NCBI GenBank assembly: GCA_947489175.1
Contig: CANLED010000139.1
Span: 1-6,228, forward strand
Length of the DNA: 6,228 nucleotides
From: Chitinophagaceae bacterium
GTDB taxonomy: Bacteria; Bacteroidota; Bacteroidia; Chitinophagales; Chitinophagaceae
Direction of reading: 5' to 3'
A program made the translations under genes and the position numbers. This document shows, piece by piece, positions 1-5,417 of the stretch. Each line of letters starts with the position of its first letter. The first letter of the stretch is position 1. The notes under the pieces were generated by a model, which saw only the letters and a program-made list of their open reading frames with translations, made no database searches and was not told the origin of the DNA.

Positions 1-2398
1 CTGGAGAACCAGCATATCGTATGATTACAATTCCAGAGCCACCATTTCCACCTGTAAGCGTTGTGCCAGATGATGCATCGGAATTGGCGCCACCGCCACC
101 ACCGCCGGTATTGGGCGTGCCTGAATTCTCATAAGTGCTTCCACACCCAGCACCCGTGCAGCCACCACCGCCAGAGCCGCCAACTGCATTGGTACTTTGC
201 CCACTATAAGATCCCCCGGCTCCACCACCTGAAAAATAATAAGTGCCACTAACATTTTGTCCATATCCAACAATTGCACCCCAAGATGACAAAGAATTAG
301 AGCCGATGCTACCGTTTACTGAATTTGTAGTTGCATAAGTACCCCCCTTACCGCCTGCACCGGCTGCAGGTGAATTTACAGTAATGCCACCTGTTCCACC
401 TGAGGTTGAAATTGCGTTTACACCCGGGTTTCCTCCAGCAGCAGATAGAATTGTTGCCACTCCTTTTACAACAAAAGAGTTACCTCCACTTGTTGGTGCA
501 TTTCCGGAATTTGGAAGATTGGCGCCATAACCGCCTGCTCCAACAGTAACAATTAATGAGCTATCAGTTGAAAGTTTACCAGAAAGTGAAGAAATTTTGC
601 CCCCACTTCCACCGCCACCGCCATGGCTGTTGCTCCCAAAACTTTTTCCACCGCCACCGCCACCACCAACGGCAAAAATACTTGCAGATATTTCATAACG
701 CAAGGTAAATGCAGTAGAAGAAGACCTAGTGCCATATGGACTTGTAATGGATACTACGCCAGTTGTTCCGCTTCCCACAACAGCAGTGATGCTTGTTGCA
801 CTTACTACAGTAAAAGAGGATGCAGGAGTTCCTCCAAAACTAACATCAGTTGAACCAGTAAATTTACTTCCTGTAATTGTAACGGTTGTTCCTGCCGGAC
901 CACTTGTGGGGGTAAAAGATGTTATGATAGGTTCATCGCCATTGTTCCTTCTCAAATTTATCTTACCGCCATTAGTTCCTGCAAAAGCTACTGATGACAT
1001 GTCTGGCCTACCATCCAAGTCAAAGTCAGCCATTACTAAACCATAAGCACCTGTTCCACTACCCCAATTTATGTTGGTAGCAAAACTCAACGAACCACTC
1101 GTGCTGTTGTTTTTAAGAACACTTACCTGTCCTGAAGCTCCATCAGTAATTCCTCCATTTGTAGTCAGATCTGGCTTGCCATCTCCATTCAGGTCTTCGA
1201 TAGCAATATACCTTGGAGACCAATATGTGCTGTAATCCACTTTATTTGCCAAGGTAATTGACCCGGAGGTAGATGTATTCAAAAAAACAGAAGCCCCAGT
1301 AGCAGTAGTTCCAGTTGTTCCAGTACTATTTGCTGTAGCAATATCCAATTTACCATCTCCATCTAAATCACCCAGCGCAATGTCCACTGCCGGTGATACA
1401 GCTGTTTTATCAACCTTTGTGGCAAAACTTATTGATCCTGCACTAGTGGTATTACGCAAAACCGAAATTGTTGTGCTACCTGAATTAGAAACCACAATAT
1501 CTGGTACCTTATTACCATCGATATCGCCTATGGCTATACCCTTGGGATAAGTTCCTACTGTAAAATCTGTTTTTGTAGCAAAAGATAATGTTCCTGAACT
1601 CAGTGTATTTTTAAAAACGGAAACTGTTGTGGTTCCAGAATTTGCTACAGCAATATCCTGCAAACCATCCCCATTGAGATCGGCAATTGCCAAATCGAAA
1701 GGCTTAGTACCTGTAGCCAAACTAATTAAAAGAGCGAAACTGATGGACCCAGTCGTGGAAGTGTTTCTAAAAACATACACCGTATTTGCAAAAAAATTTG
1801 CAACAGCAACATCAGGTTTGCCATCCCCAGTAAGGTCTCCTATGGCTATCCCCATTGGCGTGGTCCCTACGGCCTTATCTATTTTGGCAGCAAAGGAAGT
1901 TGCATTAAGAACCCCTGAAGTTGCCTTATTCCGAAAAATCGATATAGAATTACTTACACTGTTCCCAGCAATCATATCAATCTTGCCGTCCCCATCCAGA
2001 TCAGCTGCTGCGAGTGGTATCGGATCAGTAACTACAAAAAAAGATACTCCTGTCGTTTCAAATGATGTTGCTGAAATATTTCCGGAATAAGTCATTTTAA
2101 AGGGCCTTACGCTCCGGCCGATTAATCCTGTAATTATGTTAAGCACTGAAATATTTTCGTAAGTTGCCCCTACCGGAACAGTTGCTGTTATACTAGTTGA
2201 AGAAGCACTGCTCACATTTCCTTTTACCGCGCCAAAAAATACGATGTTATTTGCTGCGGTTGCATTGAAACCTGTTCCTGTAATAGTAACAGATGTACCT
2301 GCAGCCCCACTTTCAGGAGAAAAACTTGAGATAATTGGTTGCCCAATGGAATTATAGAAAGATGCTAACAAGACAAAGATGAAACCGATTTTTCCCAT
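1..2398 (-). CDS. Secreted IPT/TIG - FG-GAP/VCBS propeller - glycine-rich surface protein (C-terminus outside window)
   Basis: The frame is open without a stop from the ATG at 2398 down to base 2 (799 codons), so the gene continues past the left edge. Residues 1-19 form a signal peptide (MGK, hydrophobic core IGFIFVLLASF, probable cleavage after SIG before Gln20). Residues 21 to about 105 are an IPT/TIG immunoglobulin-like domain (PIISSFSPESG, GTSVTITGTGF). Seven calcium-loop motifs of the DxDGDGxxD type start at residues 133, 188, 240, 292, 344, 402 and 458, and each is followed at a distance by a 'V-x-V-F-x-N-T' type strand. These are FG-GAP/VCBS repeats, enough for one seven-bladed propeller. 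Residues 490 to about 566 are a second IPT/TIG domain. From residue 569 on the protein is glycine-rich, with Gly runs near 578-584 and a GGNGGSGIVIIRYAG motif near the visible end, typical of the glycine-rich domain of bacterial surface proteins. No enzyme motif is seen. Likely role: exported or cell-surface adhesion or binding. A type IX secretion sorting domain could lie beyond the edge but is not visible. Confidence 0.9.
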   Translation of the reverse strand, partial: MGKIGFIFVLLASFYNSIGQPIISSFSPESGAAGTSVTITGTGFNATAANNIVFFGAVKGNVSSASSTSITATVPVGATYENISVLNIITGLIGRSVRPFKMTYSGNISATSFETTGVSFFVVTDPIPLAAADLDGDGKIDMIAGNSVSNSISIFRNKATSGVLNATSFAAKIDKAVGTTPMGIAIGDLTGDGKPDVAVANFFANTVYVFRNTSTTGSISFALLISLATGTKPFDLAIADLNGDGLQDIAVANSGTTTVSVFKNTLSSGTLSFATKTDFTVGTYPKGIAIGDIDGNKVPDIVVSNSGSTTISVLRNTTSAGSISFATKVDKTAVSPAVDIALGDLDGDGKLDIATANSTGTTGTTATGASVFLNTSTSGSITLANKVDYSTYWSPRYIAIEDLNGDGKPDLTTNGGITDGASGQVSVLKNNSTSGSLSFATNINWGSGTGAYGLVMADFDLDGRPDMSSVAFAGTNGGKINLRRNNGDEPIITSFTPTSGPAGTTVTITGSKFTGSTDVSFGGTPASSFTVVSATSITAVVGSGTTGVVSITSPYGTRSSSTAFTLRYEISASIFAVGGGGGGGKSFGSNSHGGGGGSGGKISSLSGKLSTDSSLIVTVGAGGYGANLPNSGNAPTSGGNSFVVKGVATILSAAGGNPGVNAISTSGGTGGITVNSPAAGAGGKGGTYATTNSVNGSIGSNSLSSWGAIVGYGQNVSGTYYFSGGGAGGSYSGQSTNAVGGSGGGGCTGAGCGSTYENSGTPNTGGGGGGANSDASSGTTLTGGNGGSGIVIIRYAGSP
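1001..2002 (-). repeat. Seven FG-GAP/VCBS calcium-loop repeats inside the surface protein
   Basis: These are protein-level repeats. The first Asp codon of each loop has its 5' base at 2002, 1837, 1681, 1525, 1369, 1195 and 1027 on the minus strand. The spacings are 55, 52, 52, 52, 58 and 56 residues, the regular period of propeller blades. Loop sequences are DLDGDGKID, DLTGDGKPD, DLNGDGLQD, DIDGNKVPD, DLDGDGKLD, DLNGDGKPD and DFDLDGRPD. Loop 4 has Asn-Lys in place of the usual Asp-Gly, so its metal binding may be weakened. Integrin-alpha-type propellers use seven such blades; the fold assignment here is inference from repeat number and spacing. Confidence 0.85.
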
Positions 2399-2714
2399 AA
2401 TTAAGATTAAATGTCTAAAACGTCTTTAAACCACTTTGATTTTTATCTCAAAAGAAATTTAGCAAGCTTTAACTCAACACAAAAAATTTGATTGAATTAC
2501 GCTTATCAATTAATTTTTACTAAATACTTGTGAATTAGTTATTTATGTATTTATAAAATAACATGATTCTAGCTTATTGAACCAGAATTTTGCATGAAAA
2601 TCTATCCCGAATTATAATTCAAGAGAAGGTTGTATCCGGAACATACTTTATTAAGGAATAAATGGAATTTAAACCAACATGCCAAAGGGAGCAATGTAGG
2701 GTACCAGAAGAATT
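2399..2714. other. Intergenic region without a gene, upstream of the surface protein
   Basis: This 316-base AT-rich stretch lies between the end of the minus-strand AraC-type gene and the start of the surface protein gene on the same strand, so it should hold the latter's promoter. I found no exact TAnnTTTG element on the minus strand, no clear stem followed by a T-run, and no credible small ORF. It contains a 12-base perfect palindrome, GAATTATAATTC, at 2609-2620. The spacing argues against tight co-transcription of the two genes but does not exclude read-through. Confidence 0.6.
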
Positions 2715-3863
2715 TTAAAAATATTTGGAGGGACTACAGCCTTTTTCTTTTTTGAAAGCTACATAAAAAGTTGAACTGCTTTTGAAGCCTGCTTGTTTAG
2801 CTATCGCATCTAAAGTTAAGTGTTCAGAATTCATATTTACTTCTTTAATGAAATAATCAATTCTAAATTTATTGATGTAATCCCTGAAATTCTTTTTTAG
2901 CCCCTGGTTCAACACAAACGAGCAATGATGTGATGGGATTCCTAATTCGTCTGCCATTATACCAATACTAAACTCAGGATTGAGGTAAGGAGTCATTTCA
3001 TCCATGTAGTTGTAAATTATATCAATGTAATTTTCAATTTGATCTTGTTCCAATAAGGATTGATTGTTTATTTGAATCGTAACAATCTCTTTCAATATTG
3101 GCTTAGGGGTAGTGAGGTCTATTGGAATAGGGATGCTATTCAACCTAGTTGCCAAGTTACCATAGAGCACATTGGGAGATCGAATGATAAAAAAGATGAA
3201 AAATGAAGTAAAAATACCAGAAATCAGAAAAGCCTTGTTGTCATCAAAACCAGGGTCTGGTTTTATGATATTGAAAAGAATGAAAAAACAAAAAAGAAAT
3301 TGCATCAAGTTAGCAAAACTAACTATCGACAGTAACGTTAAAATCCAGTTTTTCGCATCTCTGCTTATAGGATTCATTGTATCCTTTAAAGCGTGAATCA
3401 ATATTTTCCAACAGAAAAATATGTATAAAAGAAATAGAATAGCCTTTATTTCAATAAAAAGGAAAAATAAATTCAATTCTGAATCGATCCAACTGAATGT
3501 AAACCCATTCTTTTTCAGAAAAAATAAAATCGATTCAAGGCATAAAATAAATATTGGAAAGATACAATGTAAGTAATCTCGCTTACGCAATTTTGTTTCA
3601 TCACCCATAAAACAACGTAAGTATAAGTAAAAGAGTGATGGAGAAAAAAAAATCAGTAGTTGAGTAGTAAGTAAAACCAATAAATCTTGATTCGCGAAGG
3701 GAGCATTATTAAACAAATAAACAGCGTTGTTTAAAGCCCTAATCATGAAAAGCAATCCCAACAATTTATTCAAAAGGACATTGCCTTTGCTATAGGTAAA
3801 AAGATGTATTGCAAAAATAAATGCCAAGAAAGCACCACCGTATGAGATAAAATCTAGATTCAT
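2715..3863 (-). CDS. Membrane-anchored AraC-family transcriptional regulator (about 7 TM segments + HTH)
   Basis: This complete 382-residue protein starts at an ATG and ends in TAA. The N-terminal two thirds are very hydrophobic, with likely membrane segments near residues 5-24, 33-51, 61-83, 97-116, 130-152, 173-200 and 211-228. A cytoplasmic linker of about 65 residues follows, with a possible amphipathic or coiled stretch near 268-290 (LLEQDQIENYIDIIYNYMDE). The AraC/XylS-type DNA-binding domain occupies about 296-382. Its first helix-turn-helix lies around 299-320 (IGIMADELGIPSHHCSFVL) and the second around 349-370 (LTLDAIAKQAGFKSSSTFYV). The family's closing signature (F-x-x-x-x-G-x-S-P-S-K-Y) is present right at the C-terminus. 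Known of the family: such proteins bind DNA through the two HTH units while the N-terminal part senses a signal. Here the sensor would be the membrane bundle, and its ligand cannot be named. The gene is divergent from a related regulator at 4052 and lies upstream of the surface protein gene on the same strand. The overall class is well supported. Confidence 0.92.
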   Translation of the reverse strand: MNLDFISYGGAFLAFIFAIHLFTYSKGNVLLNKLLGLLFMIRALNNAVYLFNNAPFANQDLLVLLTTQLLIFFSPSLFYLYLRCFMGDETKLRKRDYLHCIFPIFILCLESILFFLKKNGFTFSWIDSELNLFFLFIEIKAILFLLYIFFCWKILIHALKDTMNPISRDAKNWILTLLSIVSFANLMQFLFCFFILFNIIKPDPGFDDNKAFLISGIFTSFFIFFIIRSPNVLYGNLATRLNSIPIPIDLTTPKPILKEIVTIQINNQSLLEQDQIENYIDIIYNYMDEMTPYLNPEFSIGIMADELGIPSHHCSFVLNQGLKKNFRDYINKFRIDYFIKEVNMNSEHLTLDAIAKQAGFKSSSTFYVAFKKEKGCSPSKYF

Positions 3864-3960
3864 CGTTTGTAAAGCAATAAAAACCTTTTGGTGGACTTTA
3901 ATTTAGATAAATTTAACTACAATATTTAACAAAATAAATTCATTTTAAAACTACCTGATA

Positions 3961-3997
3961 ATCAATTAGTTAATTTACACAATACACAGAAATTGAT
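3961..3997. promoter_or_regulatory. Candidate operator: inverted ATCAATT / AATTGAT half-sites, copy 1
   Basis: ATCAATT at 3961-3967 and its reverse complement AATTGAT at 3991-3997 are 30 bases apart start to start, close to three helical turns. The same pair with the same spacing recurs before the paralogue at 5327-5363, although 3 of the 10 bases just after the first half-site block have changed. AraC-type regulators often bind paired sites upstream of their own genes, so autoregulation is possible. The arms are short and AT-rich, so chance is a real alternative. Confidence 0.3.
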
Positions 3998-4040
3998 AAA
4001 ATCAAGAAATAAATTTTAGTGCAAATCAATGACATTTTTT

Positions 4041-4048
4041 TACTTTTG
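4041..4048 (+). promoter_or_regulatory. Candidate Bacteroidota -7 element (TACTTTTG), copy 1
   Basis: TACTTTTG fits the Bacteroidota -7 consensus TAnnTTTG and ends three bases before the ATG at 4052. The paralogue has TAATTTTG at the matching place (5407-5414). If it is used, the transcript would begin at or near the start codon and be nearly leaderless. No TTG -33 element is seen at the usual distance. If translation instead starts at the GTG at 4019, these bases are simply codons. Confidence 0.3.
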
Positions 4049-4051
4049 AAC

Positions 4052-5083
4052 ATGTTTGACCAAATCCTTTCCCATGCTTATGCTGCTGTTGCCTTCCTAG
4101 CCTTAATTATAAGCATTGATTTGCTGTTGAATTTCAAAAGACCCCTCATTCTAAAATTATTGCTGATTTCAATTTCGTTCTGCCTTTTTACGTTAAATCT
4201 ATCACTACTTTTAAATCTACATTATTTTATAACTGAAATATCGAGGATAATACTGCTTATTTCAGGGTTTAATCTTATAAGCATTTTGTATGCACACAAA
4301 TTAAAAAAAGAGGTAGTTTACCTCAGCTTAATTTTATTTTTTCTATTTATTATTCTTTTGAATGCTGACAATTATAAAACACTTCACCATTTGGAGGCTA
4401 TGAATTGGCCTATTAAAATTCTTAAAATAATCATTTTAGGAATCAGCATGTATTTATTTACAAAACAACACCTACAGTTGTTTAAATCACTGAATGATAA
4501 AAACATTTATTCAGCCAAGATAAAAAAATGGACAAGCTTAACCATTCTAATTATCGCAGCTGGCATATTTAATAATATTGCATCGACTTTCTTAACAGGA
4601 CAACATTATATAATAAGAAGCAACAGCCTAATAATACACCTGAGTGCTTGTATATTTTTGTTTTATCGTCCTGCCTTTTTAAACAGGACAGAACTAAGCA
4701 TCATGCTAGGTAAATCCTTCAGAAAACATGTTGAAGAAGTTTTAGCATCAGATAATTTTATATTTGAATTCTATACTTCTTCTTATTTTGTAAACAATAA
4801 TGCTTCTCTAGATGAATTGGCAAAAAAATTACAAGTAGGTAAAGATGGGCTAAGTGAATATATCTACGAGACAACTAAAATGAGTTTTAGTGATTTGGTA
4901 AACAAAAGCAGGGTAGATTATTTTATTACTTTGATAGAAAGCAATAAGTATAACGATTACACTATTGATGCGCTTTCTGAGCTTAGTGGTTTTGGAACTA
5001 GACAATCTCTTCATAGAAATTTCAAGAAATTCCATGGCGGTAATCCTTCTGATCTCTTAAGGGCAAAAGCTGACGGAAATTGA
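4052..5083 (+). CDS. Membrane-anchored AraC-family transcriptional regulator, tandem paralogue 1
   Basis: This 343-residue protein is counted from the ATG at 4052 and ends in TGA. An in-frame GTG at 4019 would add 11 residues. I prefer the ATG because the N-terminus then lines up with the divergent regulator (a few residues, then the first membrane segment). Likely membrane segments lie near residues 7-25, 31-50, 63-81, 87-104, 122-137, 162-182 and 192-208. A conserved juxtamembrane stretch follows (FYRPAFLNRTELSIMLGKSF, from 204), then the AraC-type DNA-binding domain from about 246 to 338. Its first HTH is around 251-272 (ASLDELAKKLQVGKDGLSEY) and its second around 303-325 (YTIDALSELSGFGTRQSL). 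Family knowledge gives it the role of a DNA-binding regulator; signalling from a membrane sensor is inferred, and the ligand and targets are unknown. The first recognition helix has two Gly residues (263, 266) where the paralogue has Ser and Ala. It lies next to a divergent regulator of the same type and is followed by a structured repeat and then its own paralogue. Confidence 0.9.
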   Translation: MFDQILSHAYAAVAFLALIISIDLLLNFKRPLILKLLLISISFCLFTLNLSLLLNLHYFITEISRIILLISGFNLISILYAHKLKKEVVYLSLILFFLFIILLNADNYKTLHHLEAMNWPIKILKIIILGISMYLFTKQHLQLFKSLNDKNIYSAKIKKWTSLTILIIAAGIFNNIASTFLTGQHYIIRSNSLIIHLSACIFLFYRPAFLNRTELSIMLGKSFRKHVEEVLASDNFIFEFYTSSYFVNNNASLDELAKKLQVGKDGLSEYIYETTKMSFSDLVNKSRVDYFITLIESNKYNDYTIDALSELSGFGTRQSLHRNFKKFHGGNPSDLLRAKADGN

Positions 5084-5105
5084 AAAATAGAACAGTCAGT
5101 CAATT

Positions 5106-5293
5106 GTTGAAATTAGTTGAAGGGGTTGAAGGGGTTGAAGAGTTTTAGGTTGAAAGTTTAGAGAGTTTAGAAAGTTTAGAGAGTTTAGGAAGTTTAGAAA
5201 GTTTAGAAAGTTTAGGATTGACAAATGTTTCTTCAACCCCTTCAACTTCTTCAACCTCTTCAACTAACTTCAACCTCTTCAACTAACCTCAAC
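5106..5293. repeat. Composite inverted repeat with a roughly 9-base period (GTTGAA / GTTTAGARA / TTCAAC blocks)
   Basis: This element begins 23 bases after the stop of the first tandem regulator. The left block has GTTGAA at 5106, 5116, 5125, 5134 and 5149. The middle block (5156-5218) is seven contiguous 9-base units of GTTTAGARA type, of which the fourth and seventh are variants (GTTTAGGAA and GTTTAGGAT). The right block has TTCAAC at 5232, 5241, 5250, 5259, 5269 and 5278, plus a CTCAAC variant at 5288. The left arm 5106-5140 and the reverse complement of 5240-5274 match at 31 of 35 positions, so the transcript could fold into a long hairpin with the GTTTAGARA array in a 99-base loop. No T-run follows, so it is not a standard intrinsic terminator. 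It may be an intergenic repeat family, a transcript-end or mRNA-stability element, or a degenerate non-autonomous mobile repeat. It has no coding potential of note. Confidence 0.85.
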
Positions 5294-5326
5294 GCCTTAA
5301 GCATAATTACTCCTATCCAACTGATA

Positions 5327-5363
5327 ATCAATTAGTTAATTTTTTCAATACACAGAAATTGAT
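5327..5363. promoter_or_regulatory. Candidate operator: inverted ATCAATT / AATTGAT half-sites, copy 2
   Basis: ATCAATT at 5327-5333 and AATTGAT at 5357-5363 keep the 30-base spacing seen ahead of the first paralogue. Shared ancestry alone could explain this, because the whole upstream block is duplicated. Regulation by one of the neighbouring AraC-type proteins is a guess. Confidence 0.3.
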
Positions 5364-5406
5364 AAAATAAATAAAGAAACTTTAGTGCAAATCAATGATA
5401 TTTTTT

Positions 5407-5414
5407 TAATTTTG
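5407..5414 (+). promoter_or_regulatory. Candidate Bacteroidota -7 element (TAATTTTG), copy 2
   Basis: TAATTTTG fits TAnnTTTG and ends three bases before the ATG at 5418, as in copy 1. The base that differs from copy 1 falls in the unconstrained nn part of the consensus. No convincing -33 TTG is seen. The reading as coding sequence from an upstream GTG (5385) remains open. Confidence 0.3.
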
Positions 5415-5417
5415 AAC

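Larger units (their letters stand above)
3864..4051. promoter_or_regulatory. Divergent intergenic region between two AraC-type regulator genes
   Basis: This 188-base AT-rich region separates the ATG of the minus-strand regulator (3863) from the ATG of the plus-strand regulator (4052), so it must contain promoters for both. The right part, from 3955 on, recurs almost unchanged at 5321 ahead of the tandem paralogue; the left part, 3864-3954, does not. An approximate minus-strand promoter element (reverse complement of CAAAATAA at 3930-3937) lies about 66 bases ahead of the minus gene, but it deviates from the TAnnTTTG consensus. Confidence 0.55.
3955..4862 (+). repeat. Tandem gene duplication, copy 1 (second copy at 5321-6228, continuing off the edge)
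   Basis: The sequence from CTGATAATCAATTAGTTAAT at 3955 matches that from 5321 with a constant offset of 1366 bases up to the window end, so there is no net insertion or deletion over about 908 bases. The shared block includes the upstream region and most of the regulator coding sequence. Bases immediately left of 3955 and of 5321 do not match, giving a sharp left boundary. Upstream of the alternative GTG at 4019, 7 of 64 aligned bases differ. The right boundary is not visible. This is an aged duplication, not an assembly artefact: protein identity is only about 80% and the frame is kept in both copies. Confidence 0.9.

Noticed and set aside
553..2090. Open frames antisense or out of frame to the surface protein gene, including plus-strand frames at 729-1046 and 1629-2090
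   Set aside because: They are shadows of the long minus-strand frame. Their translations are repetitive echoes of the Ca-loop and Gly/Thr-rich codons and match no recognisable domain.
2485..2511. ATCAATT (2505-2511) with an AATTTGAT upstream (2485-2492), like the half-sites before the tandem regulators, ahead of the surface protein gene
   Set aside because: The second arm has an extra base, spacing and order differ from the duplicated pair, and such words are expected by chance in DNA this AT-rich.
2609..2620. Perfect 12-base palindrome GAATTATAATTC as an operator or terminator
   Set aside because: It is short and AT-rich, is not extended by flanking complementarity, and occurs only once in the window.
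3172..3396. Plus-strand frame antisense to the minus-strand regulator, and minus-strand frames at 4850-5035 and 5345-5551 opposite the plus-strand regulators
   Set aside because: They lie over strongly supported membrane-protein or HTH coding sequence and show only Lys/Ile-rich antisense composition.
5156..5218. Short regular repeats resembling a CRISPR array
   Set aside because: The 9-base units are contiguous with no spacers and no cas genes are nearby.
5106..5274. Intrinsic (rho-independent) terminator for the first tandem regulator
   Set aside because: The stem is long and imperfect, the loop is about 99 bases, and no U-tract follows the right arm. A looser role at the transcript end remains possible.
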